A DNA stretch of 37,811 nucleotides from Halobellus rufus (GTDB lineage: Archaea; Halobacteriota; Halobacteria; Halobacteriales; Haloferacaceae): positions 1-37,811 of the forward strand of contig NZ_BBJO01000004.1 in assembly GCF_000739575.1 (NCBI RefSeq). Reading direction: 5' to 3'. The translations under genes and the position numbers were made by a program. Positions within the stretch are counted from its first letter, which is position 1; each line of letters opens with the position of its first letter. Under the pieces are notes generated by a model that worked only from the letters and a program-made list of their open reading frames with translations, ran no database searches and had not been told where the DNA came from. This document shows, one piece after another, positions 15,535-23,515 of the stretch.

Positions 15535-16292
15535 GTGACCCTGCGATTCTGACTGAGGGGTTGACGAAGCAGTATGGGTCAACGACAGCCGTCAACGATC
15601 TTACGCTTACTGTCGAAAGCGATGAGATCTACGGGTTTCTTGGGCCGAATGGTGCCGGAAAGTCAACGACGATCGGGATGCTGATGGACTATCTTCGTCC
15701 GACGACTGGTTCGCTTCGTGTCCTCGGTCAAGACCCGCAACGCGATGTCGTTGATGTGCATTCTCGCGTGGGCATTCTTCCAGACCGGTACAGGCTCTAC
15801 GATGGACTTACTGCGCGTCAACACCTTGAATTCGTCATCGACACGAAACGGGTCAGTGAGTCACCAGCAGGGCTGTTAGATCGGGTTGGACTGGACGATG
15901 TTGACGGGCAGTCAGTCGGGACGTTTTCGCAAGGGATGGAGCAACGACTGGCGCTGGCGATGGCCCTTGTCGGTGACCCAGATCTACTCGTCTTAGACGA
16001 ACCGTTCACCGGGCTTGATCCGCACGGCGTTCGCACTGTTCGAGAAATCGTACACAAGGAAAACGATCGCGGTGCTGCTGTCTTTTTTTCAAGTCATGTG
16101 CTCGGGCAAGTTGAACTTGTGTGTGACCGAATTGGGATCCTCCACGAGGGGAGTCTCGTGGCCGAAGGGACTGTTGACTCTCTGCGTGCTGAAACAACCG
16201 CTGGCTCTGATGCAACCGTTGAAGAGATCTTTGTCGCAGTGACGGACAGTACGGGACCATCCGCCAAAGCTTCCTCGGAGACCACACAATGA
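15531..16292 (+). CDS. ABC transporter ATP-binding protein
   Basis: The start is taken as GTG at 15531 (VSDPAILTEGLTKQYG), overlapping the permease stop, because the frame upstream lies inside the permease gene. The 253 residues contain Walker A GPNGAGKST, signature FSQGMEQRL, Walker B LLVLDEPFTGLD and the H-loop SSH. It is the ATPase for the ABC-2 permease upstream. Its stop overlaps the ATG of the lipoprotein gene (ATGA at 16289-16292). Confidence 0.92.
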   Translation: MSDPAILTEGLTKQYGSTTAVNDLTLTVESDEIYGFLGPNGAGKSTTIGMLMDYLRPTTGSLRVLGQDPQRDVVDVHSRVGILPDRYRLYDGLTARQHLEFVIDTKRVSESPAGLLDRVGLDDVDGQSVGTFSQGMEQRLALAMALVGDPDLLVLDEPFTGLDPHGVRTVREIVHKENDRGAAVFFSSHVLGQVELVCDRIGILHEGSLVAEGTVDSLRAETTAGSDATVEEIFVAVTDSTGPSAKASSETTQ

Positions 16293-16864
16293 AGCGACGG
16301 ACGCTTCTCGGCATTACCAGTGCGTCAATGGTTAGCCTCACGGGGTGTCTCGGCGCGACAGAATACACTATCACGGACGTGCAAACAGAGGCGACCACAC
16401 CACTCGACATCTCGGTAGCAATCGTTGAACCGGATGCTGTTATCGAACATCCAGCACAACTGGCATTCACGGTTACGAACAAACAGGAGGAACCTATCGA
16501 AATCCGGAATACGGGGATTTGGCCGTTTGGTCTCTTGGAACTCGTCCCGTCGCTTGACACACAAGATGCCGGACCAGGAACGATTCTCTGGACGGACCGA
16601 TACGAAGAAAGCCGATACGTCGATGCTGAAACGAGACAGAATTACGGAGTCGAGTCAACACCGCTTGTCCGAACCCTCGATCCTGACGAAACGGTCGAAG
16701 AAACGTATGATGTTCACGGCGATGACGTCATTCAAACCGGGACAATGTACGTCCGAGGTCGATTTGAGCCACCGATCCTCGAATACACAACAGAACACAC
16801 TGAAGGATGGAACTCGTTTTCACCAGAAATCACCGTCGAAATCGCAGGACAAAGCCTGATCTAA
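16289..16864 (+). CDS. Lipoprotein, third gene of ABC-2 operon
   Basis: The 191 residues begin MKRRTLLGITSASMVSLTGC, a signal with a lipobox Cys at 20. The mature part has an immunoglobulin-like beta pattern (HPAQLAFTVTNKQEEPIEIRNTG, then DPDETVEETYDV), as in haloarchaeal cell-surface lipoproteins with an intracellular-proteinase-inhibitor-like fold. Coupling to the ATPase gene suggests it acts with the transporter outside the membrane. No catalytic motif was seen. Confidence 0.78.
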   Translation: MKRRTLLGITSASMVSLTGCLGATEYTITDVQTEATTPLDISVAIVEPDAVIEHPAQLAFTVTNKQEEPIEIRNTGIWPFGLLELVPSLDTQDAGPGTILWTDRYEESRYVDAETRQNYGVESTPLVRTLDPDETVEETYDVHGDDVIQTGTMYVRGRFEPPILEYTTEHTEGWNSFSPEITVEIAGQSLI

Positions 16865-16960
16865 CAGACCACCGACGCGGTTCTGATTTCGATGTCTGTC
16901 TCAGTTGTTCGTTCTCACGTAATTATTCGACTCAAAAATGAAGGAATCAATGTTGATGGG

Positions 16961-17233
16961 TTAGGCTTGTCCAACGAGGAACACAACAACCAGTGCGAGA
17001 ATGACTAACGTTTCGGGAAGTACTGTCAGGATGAGTACACGGACGAAGAGGTCTTCGTTTTCAGCCAAGGCGCCGACAGATGCAGCTCCAATCCCTCGTT
17101 CCGCGTATCCTGCTCCGAAGGCAGCAAGTCCTACGGCGATGGCGGCTCCAAAGTTCTCGATATTTCCAGTAATCGCTTCACCAGCCTGCAGTGGGAGTTG
17201 TGTACTTACCCCCGTTGCTAATGATCCAACCAT
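16961..17233 (-). CDS. atpK: V/A-type ATP synthase subunit K-like proteolipid (stand-alone)
   Basis: This 90-residue protein forms one helical hairpin. The first helix carries FGAAIAVGLAAFGAGYAERG, then a polar loop GAASVGALAENEDLF, and the second helix contains VLPETLVILALVVVFLV with the ion-binding Glu in PET. This matches the K (c-ring) subunit of archaeal A/V-type ATP synthase. No other atp genes are near, so this is probably an extra copy outside the main operon. It could feed into the same ring or be an IS-mobilised duplicate. An AT-rich TATA region (about 17262-17275) and a GGGGAGG at 17248-17254 lie upstream. Confidence 0.85.
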   Translation of the reverse strand: MVGSLATGVSTQLPLQAGEAITGNIENFGAAIAVGLAAFGAGYAERGIGAASVGALAENEDLFVRVLILTVLPETLVILALVVVFLVGQA

Positions 17234-17261
17234 TCCAACGATAGTTACCTCCCCTGGTGAA

Positions 17262-17275
17262 ATAATTATATAGTA
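17262..17275 (-). promoter_or_regulatory. TATA box of the atpK-like gene
   Basis: ACTATATAATTATT on the minus strand is centred ~35 nt before the ATG at 17233. GGGGAGG lies between it and the start but rather far (about 14 nt) for a working Shine-Dalgarno site. Confidence 0.4.
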
Positions 17276-17344
17276 AAGTCAAATCGAGTTTTCACACTGA
17301 AATTTAAGTATCTGTGGTGTAAAAAATAACATATATGCGGTCAA

Positions 17345-17474
17345 CTCGGGATTGCTGCAAATGTCGACCCTACTAATCTGAACAAGAAAACTTCGAACAC
17401 GCCTCTCTTTGTGGCAGGCATTGGGGCTGTAATCGCACTCTTAGCAGCGCCATCTGACTTGGAAAAGTTCCGGA
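17345..17474 (+). pseudogene. Possible 3'-truncated ORF ended by IS
   Basis: One frame is open into the IS end and reads NLNKKTSNTPLFVAGIGAV, then IALLAAPSDLEKF, with one hydrophobic helix. No start codon of good quality precedes it; an in-frame stop lies shortly upstream of 17334. It may be a fragment of a small membrane protein cut by the tnpB element at 17475. Confidence 0.25.
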
Positions 17475-19003
17475 TTGACATCCTCCTCCGCCTGAATGCG
17501 GAGGAATCCCACGGCACCGCGCCGCTGGATTGGGATATTACGGTTTGCAGTCTACCACTTGAACCTGCGGTTGGAATCCGCTGGACAAGTCATACAGGTA
17601 GACTCCGGGCTGTGCCAACCAGCCGGTACTCCTATCTTCGTCCAAACTGGTCGAAGACTCGGAGTTACTTTCGTTTATGTCGAGACGGATATTCTCCGCC
17701 CCGTTCACATCAGCGTTGAACGCTGCATCACACGTCTCACAGACGTACAACCCCCGTTCAACACGCTGATTCTCGTCTTCCTTACCACACACGCAACATG
17801 TCTTGCTCGTGTCGCGCTCGGACACGTCTACGACATCAATCCCTTCGACTTTCGCCTTGTATTCGAGAATGTTGGTAAAGCGGTCGAACGCCCACCCGTG
17901 CAGGTCGAGGTTGCTGTGCGTGCCCCAGTTTTTCGACTCACCATTTCCGTCTTCACGGACTCCTTCTAAGTCCCCGACGTTGATGCGGCCAACATCTTTC
18001 TCGACACACCGCTGGACGATGTGTTTGGCGAGACTGTGGAAGAAGTGCGTGCGGCGCTCCGACCACTTGTTGTGAAGACGGGTCGCTCTGTCGCCACTCG
18101 AGTCATCGCACTTGGCGATCTCTTTCGGGAAGTAGTACCCGTCTTGTTTCAGACGATTGCCGGGGTACAGGTCGGCGTCCTCGGTACTGTACGCAACTGC
18201 CGCGAAGTTACAAATGCCGAGGTCAACACCAGCTGACTCGGTGCCGGGAGCGTCAGGAGTTCCGATTTCGTCTTTGCAGACGAGGTGGAGTTCCCAGCGT
18301 CCCTTCGCCTTGTCGTAGACGGCGCGAACCTGTTGCAGGTTCTCAACCACGACGCCGGGACGGGTTTCGTATTCGACAAGGATGTATTCCCATGCTTTCG
18401 GGTGTTCCTTGTGATTCGCGCCTTTTGAGAGCCGAACCCGGTTGTTCTTCGAGTCGTGTTTGATGCCGTTCCGCTTCCACGTCACGGTAGAACGCGGGTG
18501 TTCTTCGTGGACGCGGCGTCCTTGGGTGTCGTAGTAGTTTTTCTTGCGGTAGCCGGGTGGGTTCGCTCGATTATCGGACTGTTTCTTACCGTACCATGAG
18601 TTGAAGGCCTCAGCGAGTTCCTCCAGAACGCGCTGACTGGACTGTGAATGCAGTCCCTTGTATATTGGATGTGTCTTCAACTCGTCTTTGAGGTCGCCGT
18701 GGTCGGGGATCTCGCTGGTTTCGTCCCAGACTTGGCGGGAGTGGTAGTTGGCGACGTTCCAGAGTTTGCTGGCCGACCACCCGTGGCGGTCGAGCATCTC
18801 CTCTACCTGTCGGTGGTTGAGGATTTTGGCTTGGTGGGTGCGATGGACTTCCAGCATTCTGAACGTCTGTATAATCAGTTATACACGTATTTATTGTAAA
18901 GGTTCGTATTGAGAACGTAGAATATCCAGCCCCTCCATCGACGGTGGTTTGTGGAGGAGTTATCGGATTCATCCTGACCCTGAAGGGTCAGGTATTCTCC
19001 TTG
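17475..19003 (-). mobile_element. IS200/IS605-group element, tnpB only, second family (copy b)
   Basis: The right end is TTGACATCCTCC followed by a CTCCGC/GCGGAG hairpin (17483-17500). The left end has the ATCGGATTCATCC box followed by a perfect CCTGACCC/GGGTCAGG hairpin with loop TGAA (18973-18992). The end boxes match the element at 9254-10720, but the two hairpin stems differ in sequence. Again there is no tnpA. Confidence 0.82.
17538..18857 (-). CDS. tnpB: TnpB-family protein, second family, Gly at usual RuvC-II Glu
   Basis: This 439-residue intact TnpB has RuvC D212 (GVDLG), G295 where Glu is usual (INVGDLEGVRED), D383 (NADVNGAENI) and a zinc ribbon C354, C357, C373, C376. It is homologous over its whole length to the protein at 9313 but clearly diverged (different hinge regions and an extra NYYDTQGRR segment). 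Both share the VGDL substitution, so this is a lineage feature and not a random mutation. Confidence 0.9.
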   Translation of the reverse strand: MLEVHRTHQAKILNHRQVEEMLDRHGWSASKLWNVANYHSRQVWDETSEIPDHGDLKDELKTHPIYKGLHSQSSQRVLEELAEAFNSWYGKKQSDNRANPPGYRKKNYYDTQGRRVHEEHPRSTVTWKRNGIKHDSKNNRVRLSKGANHKEHPKAWEYILVEYETRPGVVVENLQQVRAVYDKAKGRWELHLVCKDEIGTPDAPGTESAGVDLGICNFAAVAYSTEDADLYPGNRLKQDGYYFPKEIAKCDDSSGDRATRLHNKWSERRTHFFHSLAKHIVQRCVEKDVGRINVGDLEGVREDGNGESKNWGTHSNLDLHGWAFDRFTNILEYKAKVEGIDVVDVSERDTSKTCCVCGKEDENQRVERGLYVCETCDAAFNADVNGAENIRLDINESNSESSTSLDEDRSTGWLAQPGVYLYDLSSGFQPQVQVVDCKP

Positions 19004-19123
19004 ATTTCGTATAATTGATGTTGCCAACAAGTCGGAACAATCGTGGGAGGTACGAACGATAACGGTCGTGATGTTCGGGAATTAACTCACCTGCTAGTGG
19101 TATACTCTGTGTCGCTCATACGT

Positions 19124-19912
19124 TTAGTCGAGGAGAGGTGCAGCTTCATCCCACAATTTCTGAAACTGACATTCGAACTCATTGACGACCTTGCTGTCGT
19201 TTACCGCTATGACGGCGATACGGTCTGTGGGTAGTAGTGGATGTGGGATGTCGATGGTTGTGATCGTCTGATCGATCACGTCAAAGGAGACGGGAAGTTG
19301 GGGAAGTACTCTGATTTGGACTTCTGTAACGTGTTCTTGAGCAACATCGAAGAGCGTCTTGGGAGCTGTTTCGATCACTGGCTCGCTGACAAGCAGTGAA
19401 ATAGAGATATCTGGATGTGCCGCATCAAAAAATGCAGCCACCTCCTTTTCGAGTGTCTCCCACGGAGCAGACTCGTAGGGAGGTCCAACCACGGCATGGA
19501 CTGAGTTCGTTGCCGTTCGGATATGTTCTTGAAGAGCTGTTTGCATCTCCTCACTACCGAGTGCGCCAAGCCAGATGCTCCCATCAGCCGGTACTGTAGG
19601 AAGGAGATGTGAACGGACGGAGTTAGCTGCCTTATGATATCGTGCCCATTCCTGTTGCAGTTCAGTGGTGCGCTCGGCAAGGAGTCTGTCAACCACAGTT
19701 TCTGGCTGTTCGGCGATGTATTGAGTCGGCTCGGTCGATTGTGTTCGAATGAGTTGTCGGGCTTTGAGATTGTTGAGTACATCGTAAATCCGGCCTTGCG
19801 GAACGCCACTAGCATCCGATATCTCGGTTGCTGTTGCTGTACCGGTAATTAATAGCGTGCGGTATACTTTCTCTTCGTAGCTTGAAAGTCCAAGTTCGCC
19901 TAAATTGGTCAT
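19124..19912 (-). CDS. TrmB family transcriptional regulator
   Basis: This 262-residue protein has an N-terminal TrmB winged helix: LGELGLSSYEEKVYRTLLI, TATEISDASGVPQGRIYDVL, then NNLKARQLI. A helical linker rich in Arg/Glu (~75-105) and a C-terminal effector-binding-type domain follow. TrmB proteins sense sugars or other ligands and act as repressors or activators. The gene is divergent from the SMR transporter at 20085 with a 172-bp gap, so it probably regulates that gene and itself. Confidence 0.88.
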   Translation of the reverse strand: MTNLGELGLSSYEEKVYRTLLITGTATATEISDASGVPQGRIYDVLNNLKARQLIRTQSTEPTQYIAEQPETVVDRLLAERTTELQQEWARYHKAANSVRSHLLPTVPADGSIWLGALGSEEMQTALQEHIRTATNSVHAVVGPPYESAPWETLEKEVAAFFDAAHPDISISLLVSEPVIETAPKTLFDVAQEHVTEVQIRVLPQLPVSFDVIDQTITTIDIPHPLLPTDRIAVIAVNDSKVVNEFECQFQKLWDEAAPLLD

Positions 19913-20084
19913 TACTGTTTACGACTGTGTTCCGTCGTTTAGAATGTACGTGGTGTGTGCGATTGTTGATCGGAGTTTTCTCTCAACGACAGTTGTGTGC
20001 TTGCTCTCTATGTTGCGTGAGAAATGCCCTGCAAGTGGCAGTTGGTTCCAGAACCATCATTGCTGGATAACACGAGCGACAAAT

Positions 20085-20417
20085 ATGAATCCATACGTGC
20101 TGCTCACTGGTGCAATCGTGTCCGAACTCATTGGTACGACCGCACTCAAGCTCTCCGATGGTTTCTCGAATCTGCTACCAAGCGTCGGTGTAGTCGTTGG
20201 ATACGGGTTCGCGTTCTATCTCGTGTCGTTGACTATGGAAGATCTGCCAATTGGAGTTGTTTATGGGACGTGGGCTGCCCTCGGAATCGTTGGCGTCGCA
20301 GCTATCGGTGTTGTTGTATTCGACGAAACCCTTGACCTAGCTGGTGTTGTCGGAATACTTTTCATCCTCATTGGCGTGTATTGTGTTAACATTCTTTCTC
20401 GAATGTCCGTTCACTAA
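20085..20417 (+). CDS. Small multidrug resistance (SMR/EmrE-type) transporter
   Basis: The start at MNPYVLLTGAIVSELIG gives 110 residues and four helices. The membrane Glu of helix 1 (SELIGTTALKLSDGF) and the helix 3 pattern GVVYGTWAALGIVG are characteristic of SMR proton antiporters, which export cationic drugs, guanidinium or polyamines. It stands opposite the TrmB regulator, which probably controls it. The longer upstream frame has no membrane protein features, so the ATG at 20085 is preferred. Confidence 0.9.
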   Translation: MNPYVLLTGAIVSELIGTTALKLSDGFSNLLPSVGVVVGYGFAFYLVSLTMEDLPIGVVYGTWAALGIVGVAAIGVVVFDETLDLAGVVGILFILIGVYCVNILSRMSVH

Positions 20418-20765
20418 CGCTTTTCCTTGATCGATTCCTGATTTGAGCTTGGTGATCCTTTGATGACCCTTTCGCCCAGTTGCTATTGAAGGTCGTCGCT
20501 CGGTGCATAGCTCAAAATGAATTTTAACTATCAGTTGATTTCTTTATATGCCGGGACATACACAGGATTGCCGACAGTAGCCCTGTCGGTCTGCCACCCG
20601 CGTCTCCCGCCCCCGCATTTTCATCCATACGGGTTCGTGGTGTCCGATAACAATCTGCTCCTTACGACCAGTCCACCCGGGTGATTGTCAAATAAAATGG
20701 CGAATCTCGTGTTTATATTACCCATATTTAATATAATTTGAGATATCGTCTTTAGTTAGGCGACG
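20418..20765. other. Non-coding gap with hairpin; possible small RNA
   Basis: This 348-bp stretch has no gene. A TTTATATG box (about 20542-20549) precedes a CCGACAG/CTGTCGG hairpin with a 5-nt loop (20571-20589). This might mark a small RNA, but no other support exists. AT-rich ATATTTAATATAATT at 20724-20738 is the promoter of the PadR gene, about 30 nt before its ATG. Confidence 0.35.
20724..20738 (+). promoter_or_regulatory. TATA box of PadR-like regulator gene
   Basis: ATATTTAATATAATT is centred ~33 nt before the ATG at 20766, giving a leaderless or near-leaderless transcript. Confidence 0.55.
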
Positions 20766-21056
20766 ATGCACGACCTCACAAAATTCCAACGAGATTGCCT
20801 CTACGCGATTGCAGGGATGGATGAGCCGAAAGGTCTCGCTATTAAAGACGAATTAGACGACTATTACGAAGGGGAGATCCATCACGGTCGCCTTTACCCG
20901 AATCTCGATGAACTAGTCGAAAAAGGACTCGTAGAGAAAGGCGAAGTTGACCGTCGCACAAACTCGTATGATATTACGCGCCGCGGTAGACGAGAAATCG
21001 TTGCGCGTCGAGAATGGGAAGACAAGTATCTCAATAGAGAACAAATTGTTGATTGA
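20766..21056 (+). CDS. PadR-like winged-helix regulator (RosR-like)
   Basis: The 96 residues are one PadR-type winged helix: LTKFQRDCLYAIAGMDEPKG, GLAIKDELDDYYEGEIHHGRLYPNLDELVEKGL and a wing with DRRTNSYDITRRG. The HGRLYPNLDEL recognition helix and the ITRRGRREI ending match the haloarchaeal PadR/RosR group, which includes an oxidative-stress regulator in Halobacterium. Binding partner and target genes cannot be read from the sequence. Confidence 0.85.
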   Translation: MHDLTKFQRDCLYAIAGMDEPKGLAIKDELDDYYEGEIHHGRLYPNLDELVEKGLVEKGEVDRRTNSYDITRRGRREIVARREWEDKYLNREQIVD

Positions 21057-21299
21057 CCCTTCGAAAAGCTTCACGACTGCAGGTCGACTCGACCCTGTTG
21101 GTGGCCCGACAGTGCATTCGGTACGCGAACTTGCACGAGTATACCGTGCTGTGCGGGACCTCCGATGACTGATGTATGCACTGTGACGTGGAAGGAGTGG
21201 CTCAGAGACCACTATGAGAACGTCACGGATGACAATAGATAGTCTGTACTGGTGGTGAGTTGAAGCAATTTTTTTAATTTGTAGTGTGACTAATCGGAT
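21057..21299. other. Gap with possible gene fragments
   Basis: A frame ending at 21166-21168 contains GGPTVHSVRELARVYRAVRDLR, which looks like the protein-coding end of a lost gene. It is followed by a 25-codon ORF (MTDVCTVTWKEWLRDHYENV, about 21165-21242). Neither has a convincing start or partner. AT-rich TTTTTTTAATTT at ~21269-21280 is the likely promoter of the gene at 21300. Confidence 0.3.
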
Positions 21300-21623
21300 A
21301 TGCCCTCCCTTGGTTCACTCGCCATCGAATGGCTAGCGAGCGGTGCGCTCGTCACGATATTTGGTGCACTCATTAGATTCGCTGGCTGGACGTGGTTGTT
21401 AGCCGGATACAGCGAATCAACCTCATCGGTACCTGACGATGTAGTGCAGGACGTTGCCGGAAACACGATTCTTCGCGTCGGTATTGCTGTCGTTGTGTTT
21501 GGTATTATAGAGTCCCTGACAACCCCACCATCGTATCTTGGAATTGTCGTTGGAATTGCAATTCTGCTCGCCGTGCTCCGCTTGATCTACCAGCTGAACG
21601 TCCGGCTGCCACGAGCAACGTGA
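21300..21623 (+). CDS. Small membrane protein (DUF3784-like)
   Basis: The 107 residues have three hydrophobic helices (~15-35, 60-75, 78-97). The segment WTWLLAGYSE...VVQDVAGNTILRVG resembles DUF3784, small membrane proteins with an AGY motif followed by an Asp-containing loop. The TATA-like run about 25 nt upstream suggests a leaderless transcript. The gene converges on the small membrane gene at 21657. Family assignment is tentative and function unknown. Confidence 0.6.
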   Translation: MPSLGSLAIEWLASGALVTIFGALIRFAGWTWLLAGYSESTSSVPDDVVQDVAGNTILRVGIAVVVFGIIESLTTPPSYLGIVVGIAILLAVLRLIYQLNVRLPRAT

Positions 21624-21656
21624 CCAACGCTGACCAGCAACTCAGTCCCGTTGCTG

Positions 21657-21827
21657 TCAATCGGCGTGTTTCAATATCTGGGGCGTGACGATCACTTCGA
21701 GAACAGCGATTCCGAGTGCAACCCACCGGATCGTGCCTTCAAGTAGAGTGACTGCGATGACGGCGATGATCGCGGCGTTAACGAGGCTTATGCCGTAGCG
21801 CATAACTGGACTGCTGAATATGGAGGG
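21657..21827 (-). CDS. Small two-helix membrane protein
   Basis: From MPSIFSSPVMRYG, 56 residues with two helices (NAAIIAVIAVTLLEG and WVALGIAVLEVIVTP). An ATG at 21851 would add eight residues (MFAWIIHM). No family recognised. It ends 33 bp from the end of the convergent gene at 21300. Confidence 0.5.
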   Translation of the reverse strand, partial: PSIFSSPVMRYGISLVNAAIIAVIAVTLLEGTIRWVALGIAVLEVIVTPQILKHAD

Positions 21828-21889
21828 CATATGAATGATCCAAGCAAACACACAATCATATTATTTTATATCTGATCTCAGATGTGCGA

Positions 21890-22190
21890 CTCTCATCATC
21901 TGACTGTATGTGTAACTGCGAAATTCCCGTAGCGGCTTCCACTTGAGTTGGCCGACGCCGTAACCGTCTCTTTGAGCTTGGAGAAGCCATTGAGGTTGTC
22001 GAACAGCCGTTCAACGACGATTTGGAGAACCTTCGAGTACACGTTGGAGAGGCCGTTCCACCACTGCTTGAGGTCGGGGAGTTCCGACCGAAGCGCAGTC
22101 ATAGACGGCAGTTCACCGTGTCCGTCTTGGTACTCGTTGAGGAGGTAGCGCGTGTGATCTCACGATGCACTTGCTGAGTCACGACTCGGT
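21890..22190 (-). pseudogene. N-terminal tnpB fragment, frameshifted
   Basis: The minus strand encodes SELPDLKQWWNGLSNVYSKV followed by LQIVVERLFDNLNG, matching residues ~50-85 of the TnpB at 590 (QLPDLKKWWEDLKQVHSKAL). Upstream, TQQVHREITR continues as YLLNEYQDGHGELPSM only after a one-base shift at about 22150. The catalytic region is missing. It is a decayed tnpB of the first family or a relative of it. Confidence 0.65.
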
Positions 22191-22197
22191 GGGATCG

Positions 22198-22215
22198 CGT
22201 TTGTTCGAACAAACG
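22198..22215. promoter_or_regulatory. Perfect 18-bp palindrome, probable operator
   Basis: CGTTTGTTCGAACAAACG is a perfect palindrome about 97 nt before the gene at 22312. Its half-site GTTTGTTCG recurs in the inverted repeat at 23459-23484 between the GbsR and ArsR genes. Confidence 0.6.
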
Positions 22216-22311
22216 GAAAACGTCTCGTTCGACGGGTACTAGAACTCTTCCGTTCCTAAAAAAGGGTCTTACATCGAAGTTACTTTCCTGATCCAATTGG
22301 AGGTATGCACA

Positions 22312-22863
22312 ATGGCCACCTATGAAGCGTTTGACCGAGGCGTAGAGGTGAAAGGTCAAACAGTATTGACGATCGTCGAAGAGGCAATGGGACGCTTTTC
22401 TAAAGAATATCAGGAGAGAGCGCTTCAAGCACTTGCTGCTGAAGGGATAACTGCTCCTGAACCCGATGAGTGGTACCCTCAGCAAACGTGGTTGAATGCA
22501 TTCGAGACGATTGCTGAGGAACTCCAGCCGCACGTCCTTGATCGACTTGGCGAACAAATTCCGGAAGTCGCCGAGTGGCCGAACGACTTCAATACCGTTT
22601 CACAGGGGCTGCTGTCAATTGATGAAGCCTATCAACAGAACCACCGAGGTGGTGAGATTGGCTCTTACGAGTTCGAAAACACCGACGACCGAACCGGTGA
22701 AATCACGTGTAATAACCCGTATCCTTGTCCATTTGACCGAGGCCTCATCCGTGGCGTCGCCAGAAAATACGCGTCTGTCGATGCGTTCGTCTTTATTGAG
22801 GAAACTGGAGAGACGTGTCGTCGCGAAGGAGACGATACCTGTGTGTACACCGTGTACTGGTGA
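22312..22863 (+). CDS. V4R-like cysteine-containing sensor protein (tentative)
   Basis: The start at MATYEAFDRGVEVKG is preceded by GGAGG with 7-nt spacing. The 183-residue soluble protein has a helical N-terminal half and a C-terminal half with CNNPYPCPFDRGLIRGVA and ending in ETCRREGDDTCVYTVYW. This four-Cys layout with a final C-x-Y-x-V strand resembles V4R/heme-NO-binding-type ligand or metal sensor domains. Its stop abuts that of the convergent GbsR gene, and both regions share an operator half-site, so a sensory or stress pathway is likely. The ligand is unknown. Confidence 0.6.
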   Translation: MATYEAFDRGVEVKGQTVLTIVEEAMGRFSKEYQERALQALAAEGITAPEPDEWYPQQTWLNAFETIAEELQPHVLDRLGEQIPEVAEWPNDFNTVSQGLLSIDEAYQQNHRGGEIGSYEFENTDDRTGEITCNNPYPCPFDRGLIRGVARKYASVDAFVFIEETGETCRREGDDTCVYTVYW

Positions 22864-23370
22864 CTATCGCTCGTAGGATTCGAGGGCTTCGCGGAGTTCT
22901 GCAGCAGTGAGGTTTGATGCAAGGGTGACGATCTCTTGAAAATCTTCATAGGTTTCTCGGAGTTCTTCGATGCGTTCAAGTTCGGTTTCGTTATCGTCGG
23001 GTAATTGTGCTTGAGCACGCTGAATCGTCCGGAGCGTCGTTTGAACCTCCCGTTGGATGTATTGTTGGAACACATCCTGCAGAATGATCCAGATCTCGCG
23101 CTCAGCCGAATAGTGGACACGTCGCCCACCCCCTTCTGAGGAACGACGGTGTATAAGCCCGATCCGCGTTAACGTTCGAGTGACATTGCTTATCGTGGAT
23201 TTCGCATAGCCGGTTTCTTCAACGAGGTCCGGAATTGAGAGTGGCTCTTTAGAAAAGTATAACACGCCGTAGATACGGCCTGCACTCCGACTGAGACCGT
23301 AGACTTCGGCAGACTGCTCCATCGATTCGATAATGCGCTCGCGTGCTACGGCACGATCGTCCTTACTCAT
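22864..23370 (-). CDS. GbsR/MarR family transcriptional regulator
   Basis: The 168 residues from MSKDDRAVARERIIESM follow the GbsR layout: EVYGLSRSAGRIYGVLYF, a helix-turn-helix SIPDLVEETGYAKSTISN, a wing with GGGRRVHYSA, and a C-terminal coiled-coil dimerisation region (~95-150). GbsR proteins control compatible-solute or choline/betaine genes in bacteria; the haloarchaeal members are less studied. The ATG at 23388 would add six residues. Confidence 0.85.
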   Translation of the reverse strand: MSKDDRAVARERIIESMEQSAEVYGLSRSAGRIYGVLYFSKEPLSIPDLVEETGYAKSTISNVTRTLTRIGLIHRRSSEGGGRRVHYSAEREIWIILQDVFQQYIQREVQTTLRTIQRAQAQLPDDNETELERIEELRETYEDFQEIVTLASNLTAAELREALESYER

Positions 23371-23458
23371 AGATATTTGTTTCTCCACTCTACGTGATGG
23401 GATATCTGTTGAGTCATACTGTTCTTGTGAATTTCGTAAGTATTAAATTGTTTGATTC

Positions 23459-23484
23459 GTTTGTTCGGAGTGTACCGAACAAAC
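23459..23484. promoter_or_regulatory. Inverted repeat operator between GbsR and ArsR genes
   Basis: Perfect 10-bp arms GTTTGTTCGG/CCGAACAAAC with spacer AGTGTA lie 32 nt before the ATG at 23516 and ~89 nt before the divergent GbsR start. The half-site is the same as in the palindrome at 22198. Confidence 0.65.
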
Positions 23485-23515
23485 TGAACAGAGGTATCCG
23501 GAGATCAGCAAATCT

